A stretch of 62,527 nucleotides of DNA. It comes from Streptomyces sindenensis. Lineage in GTDB: Bacteria; Actinomycetota; Actinomycetes; Streptomycetales; Streptomycetaceae. Below are positions 16,294-25,511 of the stretch, piece after piece. The stretch spans positions 1-62,527 of the forward strand of contig NZ_BMSG01000037.1 of NCBI RefSeq assembly GCF_014649035.1. Reading direction: 5' to 3'. The notes beneath the pieces were generated by a model. That model made no database searches and was not told the origin of the DNA. It saw nothing but the letters and a program-made list of their open reading frames with translations. The position numbers were made by a program, and so were the translations under genes. Each line of letters begins with the position of its first letter. Position 1 is the stretch's first letter.

Positions 16294-16746
16294 GTGTTCG
16301 ACACAACGGTGAGGCCGGTGAGCCGGGCCGGGGCCGCGGGACCGGCCGGAGCGGTGAAACCGATACGTCGGCGACGGCTGCTGCTCGTCGGCCTCCTCGT
16401 CCTGCCCCTGCTGGGCGGACTCTTCCCCCTCCTCGCCGCCCCCGGCACCGCCCGGGCCGCTTCCGGCTGCTCCGGCCGCCCGGCGAAGACGGTGGGGTTC
16501 TCCATGGGAGAGCTGCGCGTCTACAAGTCTCGCGCCCACGCCTGCGCGGTGACCGTGGCCAAGAAGCCCGGGAAGCGGCGGACGATGAGCGTCACCCTCC
16601 AGGCGCGTGGTGGCCGCGTGGTCTCCGACAAGGGCTCGTACACGAAGATGGCGGGCCCGGTCACGGTCAACGCGCTGAACCGCTGCGTCCGTGCCACCGG
16701 TGCGATCGGCAAGAAATCGGTGTCCACCGGATGGATCCTGTGCTGA
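16294..16746 (+). CDS. Small secreted Cys-containing protein of unknown function
   Basis: The frame gives 150 residues from GTG 16294, preceded by a G-rich ribosome site; an in-frame GTG at 16309 is an alternative. A basic RRRR patch and a long hydrophobic segment (about 28-55) ending in alanines form a signal peptide. The mature domain of about 95 residues is basic and has four cysteines suited to two disulphides, the last at the final residue. It shows short SVTLQARGG-type strands. I do not recognise the family. Confidence 0.55.
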   Translation: MFDTTVRPVSRAGAAGPAGAVKPIRRRRLLLVGLLVLPLLGGLFPLLAAPGTARAASGCSGRPAKTVGFSMGELRVYKSRAHACAVTVAKKPGKRRTMSVTLQARGGRVVSDKGSYTKMAGPVTVNALNRCVRATGAIGKKSVSTGWILC

Positions 16747-16838
16747 CATCCTGTGCTGACACGGACAACCGGGTCTGGCGTGGCGTGTGTTGCCCCCGAT
16801 AAGTTCACGGCGACTGTTGTGAATCAAGGGGAGAGTGC

Positions 16839-18323
16839 ATGCGCAAGTCACTCACAGGGGTTCTCTCGCTCGCCGTGCTCATAGGCACGGTCGGAGCCAC
16901 GGGGGCCTCGGCCGGTGCGGCCACCGCCGCGGAACCGGCCGTGAAGCCGAGCAGCGGATCGGTCCTCGGCAGCGAAGCGAGCACCGAGGACATCAAGGAC
17001 CGCATCCTGGCGATCCCGGGCATGAGCCTCATCGAGGAGAAGCCGTACGCGGGTTACCGCTACTTCGTCCTCAACTACACCCAGCCGGTCGACCACCGGC
17101 GGCCGTCCAAGGGCACGTTCCAGCAGCGCCTGACCCTGCTGCACAAGGACGTGAGCCGCCCCACGGTCTTCTTCACCAGCGGCTACAACGTCTCCACCAA
17201 CCCCAGCCGCAGTGAGCCGACGCAGATCATCGACGGCAACCAGGTCTCCCTGGAGTACCGCTTCTTCACCCCGTCCCGCCCCGCCCCGGCCGACTGGTCC
17301 AAGCTGGACATCTGGCAGGCCGCCAGCGACCAGCACCGGGTGTACACGGCGCTGAAGAAGATCTACGGCAAGAAGTGGCTGGCCACCGGCGGCTCCAAGG
17401 GCGGCATGACCGCCACGTACTTCGAGCGCTTCTACCCGAAGGACATGGACGGCGTCGTCGCCTACGTCGCGCCCAACGACGTCAACGACAAGGAGGACTC
17501 GGCGTACGACCGGTTCTTCCGCAACGTCGGTACCGAGGAGTGCCGCGACAAGCTGGCCGGCGTGCAGCGCGAGGCGCTGGTCCGGCGGGCCCCGCTCCAG
17601 AAGAAGTACAAGGAGCAGGCCGCCGCCAACGGCTGGACCTTCAACACCATCGGCTCCCTCGACCGCGCCTACGAGGCCACGGTCCTGGACTACGTGTTCG
17701 CGTTCTGGCAGTACAGCCTGCTCGCCGACTGCGTGGACATCCCGGCCGACGCCGAGAAGGCCACGGACGACGACATCTGGAACTCCGTCGACGGCATCGT
17801 CGGCTTCTCCGGCTATGCCGACCAGGGCCTGGAGCGGTACACCCCGTACTACTACCAGGCGGGCACCCAGCTCGGATCGCCGGACATCGAGCAGCCCTGG
17901 CTCGGCAACCTGAGCCGCTACGGCTACCAGCCCCCGCGCAACTTCGTGCCCCGCTCCATCCCGATGAAGTTCGACCGGCGCGCGATGCGGGACGTCGACC
18001 GCTGGGTCAAGCACAACGCCCGGCGGATGATGTACGTCAACGGCGAGAACGACCCGTGGAGCGCGGAGCCGTTCCGCCTCGGCCGCGGCGCGAAGGACAG
18101 CGCCGTGTACACCGTCCCCGGCGGCAACCACGGCGCGCGGGTCTCCGGTCTCCCCGAGGCCCAGCGGGCCAAGGCCACCGCCGACATCCTGCGCTGGGCG
18201 GGCGTCGCCCCGGCGGCCGTCGAGAACGACCCGGCGAAGGCGAAGCCGCTGGCGAAGTTCGACACCAGGCTGGACCAGCGCAACGGCGAGGTCGAGCGCG
18301 ACGAGGCCACGCTGCGCCCGTAG
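16839..18323 (+). CDS. Secreted S37-family prolyl tri/tetrapeptidyl aminopeptidase
   Basis: The protein has 494 residues. A signal peptide covers about 1-31. The sequence shows the S37 (PS-10) pattern: SGYNVSTNPSRSEPTQIIDGNQ, the nucleophile elbow ATGGSKGGM (Ser186), an acid region at NGENDPWSAEPF (about 400) and the histidine in GGNHGAR (about 427). Members cleave tri- or tetrapeptides ending in proline from protein N-termini and work outside the cell, often in maturing or degrading secreted proteins. The ATG has a GGGGAGAG site. No operon partner is visible. Confidence 0.9.
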   Translation: MRKSLTGVLSLAVLIGTVGATGASAGAATAAEPAVKPSSGSVLGSEASTEDIKDRILAIPGMSLIEEKPYAGYRYFVLNYTQPVDHRRPSKGTFQQRLTLLHKDVSRPTVFFTSGYNVSTNPSRSEPTQIIDGNQVSLEYRFFTPSRPAPADWSKLDIWQAASDQHRVYTALKKIYGKKWLATGGSKGGMTATYFERFYPKDMDGVVAYVAPNDVNDKEDSAYDRFFRNVGTEECRDKLAGVQREALVRRAPLQKKYKEQAAANGWTFNTIGSLDRAYEATVLDYVFAFWQYSLLADCVDIPADAEKATDDDIWNSVDGIVGFSGYADQGLERYTPYYYQAGTQLGSPDIEQPWLGNLSRYGYQPPRNFVPRSIPMKFDRRAMRDVDRWVKHNARRMMYVNGENDPWSAEPFRLGRGAKDSAVYTVPGGNHGARVSGLPEAQRAKATADILRWAGVAPAAVENDPAKAKPLAKFDTRLDQRNGEVERDEATLRP

Positions 18324-18366
18324 CCGCTCGCGGCAATTCGCTCCGGGCCGCGTCCGTCGGCCACCG

Positions 18367-19026
18367 TCACCATCCGGTGGACCGGCGGGCGCAGCCCACC
18401 GGTTTCTCCCCGCGCAGGGAGACGAACAGCTCCGTGTCGTCCGGGCACCGGTCCCGCCGCCGCACCGCCGACTCCACCCGGTAGCGCGGGGCGCGGCCGC
18501 CCGTGTCCGCGCACGCGGTCTCCGTGACCTCGCCCGCGCGGGAGGCGGTGACGCAGTCGCCGACGACGGTCAGCGCTCCGCCGCCCTGCCCCGGGTCGCC
18601 CGGGTGCGGGGGCTCCAGGTTCCGCATGCAGGCGTAGCCGGTGGTGAGCCGGGAACGGGCTCCGGTGCCCGTCTCGGAGACGTGCAGGACGAAGTCGGTG
18701 GCGTCCGGGCAGGGCGGGCCCGACGCCGGGGTACCGAGGTGCCGGGCGAGGACGGTGGCCGCGGCCTTCTCGCTGCGGCAGAACACCTCCCGGATCACCG
18801 GGCCCCGCGAACTGCAGTCGCCGGGCCCGAGGAACACCACGCCGTACGGGGACGGGCCGGGCGAGGCGGGGGCGGGCCCCCGGTCGTCGGTGGCCGTTCG
18901 GCCCGGGGCCTCGCAGGCGGCCAGCAGGAGCGCGACCACGGCGGCGGCCACCGCCAGGACCACGCGGGCCGGTAACGGGGTGGCGGGCCGTCGGCTCCGG
19001 GCCCCCGAGGACGTGTGCTCATCCAT
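18367..19026 (-). CDS. Lipoprotein-like secreted protein of unknown function
   Basis: The frame gives 219 residues from the ATG at 19026, which follows GGGGGG at proper spacing. A hydrophobic segment ends in LLLAACEAP, a plausible lipobox with the cysteine near residue 36. After a Pro/Ala-rich tether, the mature part carries about eight cysteines in pairs (GDCSSRG, VFCRS, PPCPD, YACMR, GDCV, TACAD, DRCPD, GCAR), implying a disulphide-rich extracellular domain. The family is not recognised. It is convergent with the S37 peptidase gene. Confidence 0.65.
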   Translation of the reverse strand: MDEHTSSGARSRRPATPLPARVVLAVAAAVVALLLAACEAPGRTATDDRGPAPASPGPSPYGVVFLGPGDCSSRGPVIREVFCRSEKAAATVLARHLGTPASGPPCPDATDFVLHVSETGTGARSRLTTGYACMRNLEPPHPGDPGQGGGALTVVGDCVTASRAGEVTETACADTGGRAPRYRVESAVRRRDRCPDDTELFVSLRGEKPVGCARRSTGW

Positions 19027-19149
19027 GAAACCCCCCAATACGTCATCGAAGACGTACACCCGGCGCGGCCCGCCGGAGCGGGGGCCACGCCAGGTGCGGG
19101 GTGCTTTGCGCCGATGGCCGGAGGCCGGAGCCGCCCGGTCGCCGTAGGG

Positions 19150-20982
19150 CTAGTACGACAGTCCGTGGCCCACCGGGTACAGCACCTGCGTCGGATCGTC
19201 CGCGCGCTGCACCGGAACCGGCAGGGTGCCTTCCGGCTCGGCGCGGCCCGCGATCACCCGGGCCGCCGCGCGCAGTTCGACATCGGTCCAGGAGTACGCG
19301 GCGAGGCTCGCCGCGACGCCGGTCCCGGTGAGGTGGGCGACGTCGTACGGGTTGCGGATCGCGACGGTGACGACGGGGACGCCGGTCGCCACGAGCGCGG
19401 TCACCAGCGTGCGCTGCGAGCTGCTCGCCGTGACGTTGTACGTCGCCACGACCACCGCGTCCTTGCCCGCGGCGGCGGCGACCGCCTCGTCGATCTTCGC
19501 CCGGTTCGGGGCCGTACCGGTGGACAACGCCCGTGCGCTGAAGCCCAGTTCTCCGAAGGCATGGGCCAGGGTGCCGGTCGGCGGGCCCGTCGTCCCGGAG
19601 GGGGAGGCCGGATCGGCCCCCACCACCAGCAGGTTGCGGTGGGTGCGCCGGGAGAGCGGCAGCAGCGCGCCCGGATCGGCGAGCAGGGTCGTCGTGCGCT
19701 CGGCGATCCGGTCGGCGGCGGCCCGGTGCGCGTGGCTGCCGACCGTGCGCTCGACGCCTCGGTGGCTGACGAACGGGTCCCGCAACAGGCCGAGTCGGCT
19801 CTTCAGCCGCAGGATCCGCAGGATCGATTCCTCGATCCGCGCCTCGCTGATCTCACCGCTGCGGACCGCCTCCAGCACGGCGTTCCAGGCGACGGGGAGA
19901 TTCGGCGGGTTCAGCAGCTGGTCCACGCCCGCCAGCAGGGCGAGGACCGGCACGCGGTCGTCGCCGTACTTCGTGCGCACCCCCTCCATGCCGAGCGAGT
20001 CCGTGACCACCACCCCGTCGTAGCCCAGCTCCTCGCGGAGGATGCCGGTGAGGATCGGCCGGGAGAGCGTGGCCGGGTCCTCGGAGGGGTCGAGGGCCGG
20101 GACCACGATGTGCGCGGTCATGATCGAGTCGATCCGGGCCCGGATCGCGGCGCGGAACGGCGGGGCGTCCAGCTCCTCCCACTGGGCGCGGGTGTGGTTG
20201 ATGACGGGCAGTCCGGTGTGGCTGTCGGTGTTCGTGTCGCCGTGACCGGGGAAGTGCTTGGCGGTCGAGGCGATGCCCGCGCCCTGGTAGCCCTTCACCT
20301 GCGCCGCGACCAGGCCGGCCACCGCGTCGGGGTCGGAGCCGAAGGACCGTACGCCGATGACCGGGTTGGCCGGGTTGACGTTGACGTCGGCGTCCGGCGC
20401 GTAGTTCTGGTTGATACCGAGCGCGGCCAGCTCCGCGCCCGCGATCCAGGCGGCCCGCCGGGTGTCGGAGTGCGAGCCGCCCGCACCGAGGGCCATCGCG
20501 CCCGGCAGCAGGGTCGCGGGTTCGCCGACCCGGCAGACGATGCCGTGCTCCTGGTCGGTGGAGACGAGCAGCGGCACCCGGTGGCGCTCTGCGAGCGCGG
20601 CGCGCTGGAGGCCGTTGGAGAGGTCGGCGATCTGGTGCGGGTCGCGGGTGTTGTGCGCCCAGGTGAAGTAGATGATGCCGCCGACGTGGTACGTGGAGAT
20701 CAGCTCGGCCGCCGTACGGACCCCGATCTCCCTGAGGTTCGCGTCGATGTCGGCCTGGTCGGGGTCGGTGGCGGAGTGCCCGTAGACCCGCATCACGAAG
20801 AGCTGGCCGACCTTCTCCTCCAGGCTCATCCCGGCGATGATCCGCCGCAGTCGACGGTCGGTGGAGGCGTTCGTGGGGTGCGCCGAGGCGACGGCGGGCG
20901 GGGTGAGGGCGCCGGTCGCGGCGGCGGCGGTGACGGCCGCGGTGGCGGTGAGGAGGGTGCGTCTTGAGGTGCGGTGGGGCAC
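19150..20982 (-). CDS. Secreted GH3 beta-N-acetylhexosaminidase (NagZ-like)
   Basis: The protein has 610 residues from GTG 20982 with a GAAGGAG site. The start is a twin-arginine signal (RRTLLTATAAV). The GH3 catalytic barrel shows STDQEHG, KHFPGHGDTNTDSH (242-255, whose Asp/His pair is the NagZ-type acid/base dyad) and the nucleophile Asp328 in VVTDSLGM. A C-terminal GH3_C domain (about 400-600) is present. It should remove N-acetylglucosamine from muropeptides or chitin fragments outside the membrane. Two GAAANNAACTTCC direct repeats upstream are probable operators. Confidence 0.9.
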   Translation of the reverse strand: MPHRTSRRTLLTATAAVTAAAATGALTPPAVASAHPTNASTDRRLRRIIAGMSLEEKVGQLFVMRVYGHSATDPDQADIDANLREIGVRTAAELISTYHVGGIIYFTWAHNTRDPHQIADLSNGLQRAALAERHRVPLLVSTDQEHGIVCRVGEPATLLPGAMALGAGGSHSDTRRAAWIAGAELAALGINQNYAPDADVNVNPANPVIGVRSFGSDPDAVAGLVAAQVKGYQGAGIASTAKHFPGHGDTNTDSHTGLPVINHTRAQWEELDAPPFRAAIRARIDSIMTAHIVVPALDPSEDPATLSRPILTGILREELGYDGVVVTDSLGMEGVRTKYGDDRVPVLALLAGVDQLLNPPNLPVAWNAVLEAVRSGEISEARIEESILRILRLKSRLGLLRDPFVSHRGVERTVGSHAHRAAADRIAERTTTLLADPGALLPLSRRTHRNLLVVGADPASPSGTTGPPTGTLAHAFGELGFSARALSTGTAPNRAKIDEAVAAAAGKDAVVVATYNVTASSSQRTLVTALVATGVPVVTVAIRNPYDVAHLTGTGVAASLAAYSWTDVELRAAARVIAGRAEPEGTLPVPVQRADDPTQVLYPVGHGLSY

Positions 20983-21001
20983 GTGAGCTCCTTCCCGGGG
21001 T

Positions 21002-21046
21002 GAAAGAAACTTCCAAGGGAGTACGCTTATAGGGAAAATAACTTCC
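21002..21046 (-). promoter_or_regulatory. Paired direct-repeat operator upstream of the GH3 gene
   Basis: GAAAGAAACTTCC (21002-21014) and GAAAATAACTTCC (21034-21046) agree at 11 of 13 bases and are 32 bp apart, three helical turns, in an AT-rich stretch just before the GH3 start. The half-site resembles GGAAGTT-type sites seen near sugar-catabolism genes. A phosphosugar-sensing repressor is my guess. Confidence 0.45.
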
Positions 21047-21211
21047 GGTCAAGAGGCCGTGCCGGGCCCCGGAGTGACGTACCGCCAAAGAGTCGGCGGC
21101 CGTGGTCCAAGCTGCCTCCCGCCGTCCGTAGGCCCGTCTGCCTCGCGTCGACCGGAGACCCGCCTCACGCCCGCCGTGGGCGGAATCGCGCCGGCCGTGG
21201 GCGGACTCGCC

Positions 21212-22120
21212 TCACGCCAGACCGGCCGCCGCGCCGTGGGCCCGCAGCGCGTCCACCGCCGCCGTGATCGCCGGACGCCTCGCCGCCTCCGTGCGCCACA
21301 GCGCGTACAGCCGCCGCTCCGGCACCGGGTCCAGTCGCACCGCCACCACCCCCTCCGGCAGCGGCCCCCGCCCCAGCCGGGGCATCATCGCGATGCCCAG
21401 ACCGGCCGCCACCAGGGCGAGTTGGGTGTGGTTCTCCTCCGCCCGGTGCCGGATGTCGGGCTCGTACCCCGCCGTGCGCAGCGTCCGCACCAGCCAGTCG
21501 TGGCACACCGTCCCCGGCGGCTGGCAGATCCACCGCTCGCGCGCCAGCTCCTCGCGCCGCACCCCGTCCCGCCCGGCCAGCGCATGTCCCTCGGGGACCA
21601 GCAGATCGCACCGGTCCAGCCCGATCACCGCCTGGGCCAGGCCCTCCGGGGCGGGCAGCGGGGCGATGTCCCAGTCGTGCGCCACGGCCAGATCGACCAC
21701 CCCCTTCGCCGCCAGGTCCACCGACAGATGCGGGTCCACCTCGTCCAGCCGGACGTCCAGCGCCGGATGGTCCCGGTCCAGCTCGGCCAGCACCCCCGGC
21801 AGCAGCCCCCGCGCGGCCGAGGCGAACGCGGCGATCGTCAGCCGGCCCGTCGGCAGCCCCCGGCGCTCCTCCAGCTCCGTCTCCGCCTGCTCCATGATGG
21901 CCAGCAGCCGCTGGGCCGTCTCGGCCAGCCGCAACGCCTCCTCGGTCAGCGCCACCCCGCGCCCGCGCCGCTCCAGCAACGTGGTCCGGGTCTCCCGCTC
22001 CAGCTTGGTGATCTGCTGGGAGATCGCGGACGGGGTGTAGCCGAGGGCGGTCGCCGCGCCCGCGACGGAACCGTGGACGAAGACCGCGTGCAGGGCGCGC
22101 AGCCGGGCCAGATCGAGCAC
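21212..22120 (-). CDS. LysR-family transcriptional regulator
   Basis: The protein has 302 residues from GTG 22120 (GGAGGATGAGG upstream); an in-frame ATG at 22156 is less likely. The N-terminal winged helix-turn-helix (about 1-60) reads LDLARLRALHAVFVHGSVAGAA and TPSAISQQITKLE. The effector-binding domain follows (about 88-290). It diverges from an EamA-type exporter gene with about 110 bp between the starts. This is a common pairing in which the LysR protein controls metabolite efflux. The effector is unknown. Confidence 0.9.
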   Translation of the reverse strand: MLDLARLRALHAVFVHGSVAGAATALGYTPSAISQQITKLERETRTTLLERRGRGVALTEEALRLAETAQRLLAIMEQAETELEERRGLPTGRLTIAAFASAARGLLPGVLAELDRDHPALDVRLDEVDPHLSVDLAAKGVVDLAVAHDWDIAPLPAPEGLAQAVIGLDRCDLLVPEGHALAGRDGVRREELARERWICQPPGTVCHDWLVRTLRTAGYEPDIRHRAEENHTQLALVAAGLGIAMMPRLGRGPLPEGVVAVRLDPVPERRLYALWRTEAARRPAITAAVDALRAHGAAAGLA

Positions 22121-22232
22121 GGTGACCTCATCCTCCAGGGGCGTCTTCCCGGGCATTCTTCAGCAGCGCTGAATTCCACCATGAAGAAATCGGCGCTGGT
22201 GCTACACGGTCATCCTGCTGAATGCTCGCCGC

Positions 22233-23267
22233 ATGCGTCCACGCCATATCGCCCTGGCCGTGCTCGTCGCGGCACTCTGGGGCGTGAACTTCGTCGTGAT
22301 CGAGCTGGGGCTCGACCACTTCCCGCCGCTCCTCTTCTCCGCGCTGCGCTTCCTCGCCGCCGCCGTGCCCGCGATCTTCCTCCTGGGCCGTCCGCCGGTC
22401 GCCTGGAAGTGGGTCGTGGGGGTCGGGCTCGTCCTGGGCGTGGGGAAGTTCGGGCTCCTGTTCATCGGCATGGACCAGGGAATGCCCGCCGGACTCTCCT
22501 CCCTGGTCCTCCAGATCCAGGCCGTTTTCACCGCCCTGTTCGCCGCCCTCGCCCTCTCCGAGCGGCCCGGCCGGATCCGGGTGGCGGGCATGGCCGTCGC
22601 GCTCGCGGGCATCGTGGTGGCCGCCGTGGACGAGGGCGCGGGCGGGCCGGTCCTCGCGTTCGTCCTCGTCGTCGGGGCCGCGGCCTGCTGGGGCGTGTCC
22701 AACGTGTTCACCCGGCGGGCGGCGCCCGGGGACGCCCTGACGTTCATGGTCTGGGTCTCGGCCGTTCCCGTGCTCCCGCTGCTGGGGCTGTCCCTCCTCT
22801 TCGAGGGCCCGGACCGGGACGCGGAGGCGCTGGCCTCGCTCGACTGGAGCGGGGTGGGCATCATCCTGTTCGTCGCCTGGGTCAGTACGGTGTTCGGCTT
22901 CGGCGCCTGGGGCTTCCTGCTGCGCCAGTACCCCGCCTCGTCCGTGGCGCCCTTCACCCTGCTCGTCCCGGTCTTCGGGATGTCCTCGGCGGCGCTGGTG
23001 CTCGGCGAGGGGGTGAGCCCGCTGCGCTGGTGCGCGGCGGCGCTGCTGGTGGGCGGGGTGGCGCTGACCTCGGGCGTCGGGGCCGCTACTGCTTCGGGGC
23101 GCCGAGCCGCAGCAAGTGGTCACGTCCGGCGCCCAGCAGGCCCGGCAGCTCCGCCGCCCCCGGGTGCCAGCGCTTCTCGTACTCCCAGGACACCCACGTG
23201 TCCGGACCCAGCTCGTCCAGGCACTCCGCCAGCGGCAGCACCCCGGAGCCCAGCGGCAGCGGAGTGA
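22233..23267 (+). CDS. EamA-type (DMT superfamily) transporter
   Basis: The protein has 344 residues with ten predicted transmembrane helices in two EamA repeats (about 5-135 and 145-280), including the typical start HIALAVLVAALWGVNFVVIELGL. EamA proteins usually export amino acids or other small metabolites. After about residue 285 the frame runs on as a Pro/Ala-rich tail that overlaps the convergent isomerase gene by 182 bp. That tail is probably not conserved. The divergent LysR gene is the likely regulator. Confidence 0.88.
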   Translation: MRPRHIALAVLVAALWGVNFVVIELGLDHFPPLLFSALRFLAAAVPAIFLLGRPPVAWKWVVGVGLVLGVGKFGLLFIGMDQGMPAGLSSLVLQIQAVFTALFAALALSERPGRIRVAGMAVALAGIVVAAVDEGAGGPVLAFVLVVGAAACWGVSNVFTRRAAPGDALTFMVWVSAVPVLPLLGLSLLFEGPDRDAEALASLDWSGVGIILFVAWVSTVFGFGAWGFLLRQYPASSVAPFTLLVPVFGMSSAALVLGEGVSPLRWCAAALLVGGVALTSGVGAATASGRRAAASGHVRRPAGPAAPPPPGASASRTPRTPTCPDPARPGTPPAAAPRSPAAAE

Positions 23268-23874
23268 GGTCGTCCGCGGAGGCGACGTCCTTCACCTGGA
23301 CGTAGCCCAGATGCGGGGCGAGCACCGCGTGACTGGCCGCCGGCTCCTCCCCGGCGAGCCAGGTGTGCAGCACGTCCCAGATCGCGCCGACCCGGGGGTG
23401 CCCGACCGCCGCGACGACCCGGGCGACGTCGAGGCCCGCGCGGTGCGAGTCATGGGTCTCCAGCAGGATGCTCACGCCCATGTCGGCGGCGGCCGGGGCC
23501 ACCGCGCCGAGCCGCCGGGCGGCCGTCGCGTCGGCCTCCGCCCGCTCCTGGTCGCCGCCGCCGGGGAAGACCCGGACGAAGGGCGCGCCCAGGTCCCGGG
23601 CGAGCTTCACCAGCTCGGCCAGCTCCGCGAGGACCGGCTCGTCGTCCCCCTCGGCGGCCACCCGGACATACCCGGCGAGGGCCGGGATCTCCACCCCGCC
23701 GGCCTGGAACGCCTCGACCACGCCGGCCCGTTCCAGCGCCGAGATCCCCAGGTGCACGGGCTCCTCGGGATGGACGCGCAGCTCCACCCCCTGGTAGCCG
23801 TTCCCCGCGGCGAGCCGGACGACCTCGGCGACCGGCGTCCCCGGCACCCCGAGGGTGGAGAGAGCGAGCTTCAT
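23086..23874 (-). CDS. Sugar phosphate isomerase/epimerase-like TIM-barrel protein
   Basis: The protein has 262 residues from the ATG at 23874 with a GGAAGG site; the frame extends upstream without support. The AP-endonuclease-2/xylose-isomerase-like barrel shows MKLALSTLGVPG, the YQGVELRV strand and metal-site residues in LLETHDS (Glu), GAIWDVLHTW (Asp, His), YVQVKD and VSWEYEKRW (Glu). These enzymes isomerise or epimerise sugars or keto acids with a divalent metal. The substrate is not evident, and its neighbours do not point to a pathway. Confidence 0.82.
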   Translation of the reverse strand: MKLALSTLGVPGTPVAEVVRLAAGNGYQGVELRVHPEEPVHLGISALERAGVVEAFQAGGVEIPALAGYVRVAAEGDDEPVLAELAELVKLARDLGAPFVRVFPGGGDQERAEADATAARRLGAVAPAAADMGVSILLETHDSHRAGLDVARVVAAVGHPRVGAIWDVLHTWLAGEEPAASHAVLAPHLGYVQVKDVASADDLTPLPLGSGVLPLAECLDELGPDTWVSWEYEKRWHPGAAELPGLLGAGRDHLLRLGAPKQ

Positions 23875-23962
23875 CGTGCGTGTCCTTCCCTTGTGCCGAC
23901 GCCCCGCTCCTGCCCGCCGGGCCGGTGGGTACTCCCGCGCGCGGTTCCCCACCGGGCCCGCC

Positions 23963-24574
23963 TCAGCCGACGCCGCGCAGCAGCCGCTCCAGGCTACCCA
24001 ACAGCTTCAGCGCGTCCTCGCGTTGCGTGCCCGCCAGCGTGGGCCCGGCGAGGACCGGGCGCTCCTCGGTCTCCCGTACCCGCTCCGGGGTGATCACCCG
24101 CAGCGCGGCGGCGGCCTGCCGGGCGAACATCGCGAGCAGGTCCAGCTCCCGTACCCCGGACCGGGCCTGCGGAGAGGGGTCCAGCACCTCCAGGACGCCC
24201 AGGATCCGGGCGTCGCTGATGAGCGGGGCCGCCATCAGGGCGTTCGGCACGTACGCCGTCGACTCCGCCAGCGAGCGGTCGAAGGACGGGTCCGCGCTCA
24301 GGTCGTCGACCACCATCGGCTCGCCGGAGGTCGCCACCCAGCCCGCGATCCCGCGCCCGGCCGGGAACCGCCGGCCCACCAGGAACTCCTCGCCCTGCCC
24401 GGACACGGCCTGGAAGACCAGCTCGTCCGCCTCCTCGTCGAGCAGGAACACCGAACTGGCCTCGGCCCCGAAGATGGCACGGGCCACGTCGACGACCGAC
24501 TGGAGCAGTTCGCCGCGCGGTGCGTCGAGGACGGGAGAGGCGGGGGACAGGGCGGAATCAGTTCTCTGAGCCAT
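23963..24574 (-). CDS. GAF-domain protein
   Basis: The protein has 203 residues (ATG 24574; GTG 24577 is equally well placed behind AGGAG). A single GAF domain covers about 25-160 (SVFLLDEEADELVFQAVSG, RGIAGWVATSGEP, SLMAAP-like NALMAAPLISD, LGVLEVLD). GAF domains bind cyclic nucleotides or other small ligands. There is no output domain, so it would act through a partner. Its start overlaps the end of the subtilase gene by 17 bases, making it the last gene of the radical-SAM/cyclase operon. Ligand sensing linked to the upstream cyclase is an inference. Confidence 0.82.
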   Translation of the reverse strand: MAQRTDSALSPASPVLDAPRGELLQSVVDVARAIFGAEASSVFLLDEEADELVFQAVSGQGEEFLVGRRFPAGRGIAGWVATSGEPMVVDDLSADPSFDRSLAESTAYVPNALMAAPLISDARILGVLEVLDPSPQARSGVRELDLLAMFARQAAAALRVITPERVRETEERPVLAGPTLAGTQREDALKLLGSLERLLRGVG

Positions 24575-25508
24575 CACGGGGATCTCCTGTATCTCCTGCC
24601 GGAGGGGAAGAAGGACGCGGCGCGTGGCGCACGTTGGCCGCGGACAGATAGAGGGCGTTCTTGAGCTGGAAGGCCGTCATCCGCGGATGCGCGGACAGCA
24701 CGCGGGCGCAGAGCCCGGCGACGTACGGCGTGGCGAAGCTGTTTCCCGTGGTGCGGATCGTCCGGCCGCCCAGCCACGGCACGGTCACGTTCTGGCCCGG
24801 TCCGAAGAACTCCACCGGGGGCTCGGGGTTGTACAGGTGCAGTTCGGGGTCGTCCTCCTGGTGGCTGCCCACCGAGATCACGGAGGCGAACCGCCAGGGA
24901 AAACTCTCCACCGGGGTGTTGTGCGCCGAGGCGACGATCACCGTACGGGCGAAGTAGGCGCTGTCGGCCAGGCTGTGCAGCTCCTGCGCGAATCGGGTAC
25001 GGGTCGTGGACAGGCTGAGGTTGACCACGTCGAACCGCTGCTCCACCGCCCAGCGCAGCCCGGCCATCAGGATGTCGCCGGTGCCGGAGAACCGCTCCCC
25101 GAGCACCCGCACACTGTGGATCTCGCACTCCGGGGCGGTCCGGCGGATGATGCCCGCGCACGCGGTGCCGTGGCCGCAGGTGTCCCCGGTCGTGGTCGGC
25201 TCGACGGTGATCCCGCCGCTCTCGCTGTCCTTGACGACCACCCAGGAGCCGGCCAACGGGCCGACCAGCGGATGGTCGCGCTCCACGCCCGAGTCCACGA
25301 CGCAGACGCGGACACCGCGCCCGGTGGCCGGCCCGGCGGGGCGGCCGAGCGGCGGCCCGGCGTCCGCCAGCACCGGTACGTCGTCGGGGCCGCGCCCGCG
25401 CAGACTCCAGGTCAGGCCCTGCCCCGGGGCCGTACGCGCCCGGGTCCGCACCGATTCCGGCTGTGCCGGTGCCGGTGCCGGTGCTCGTGCCGGTTCCGTG
25501 GTGGTCAT
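24558..25508 (-). CDS. Cytoplasmic subtilisin-like (S8) serine protease
   Basis: The protein has 316 residues. The complete catalytic set is visible: Asp72 in CVVDSGV, His113 in CGHGTACAG, the oxyanion residue Asn197 in ASAHNTP and Ser257 in TGNSFATPYVAG. There is no signal peptide, propeptide or membrane anchor, only a Pro/Ala-rich N-terminus, so it should act inside the cell. It starts three bases after the cyclase gene ends and overlaps the GAF gene. In RiPP loci, intracellular subtilases often remove leader peptides, which is the most economical role here but is not proven. Confidence 0.88.
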   Translation of the reverse strand: MTTTEPARAPAPAPAQPESVRTRARTAPGQGLTWSLRGRGPDDVPVLADAGPPLGRPAGPATGRGVRVCVVDSGVERDHPLVGPLAGSWVVVKDSESGGITVEPTTTGDTCGHGTACAGIIRRTAPECEIHSVRVLGERFSGTGDILMAGLRWAVEQRFDVVNLSLSTTRTRFAQELHSLADSAYFARTVIVASAHNTPVESFPWRFASVISVGSHQEDDPELHLYNPEPPVEFFGPGQNVTVPWLGGRTIRTTGNSFATPYVAGLCARVLSAHPRMTAFQLKNALYLSAANVRHAPRPSSPPAGDTGDPRDGSEN

Positions 25509-25511
25509 CGG

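Noticed and set aside
9596..16306. Open minus-strand frame of about 2,200 codons opposite the ureohydrolase, ThDP and ABC genes
   Set aside because: It is the antisense of GC-rich genes, with Gly/Arg/Asp-rich nonsense composition and no domain. The plus-strand genes carry clear motifs.
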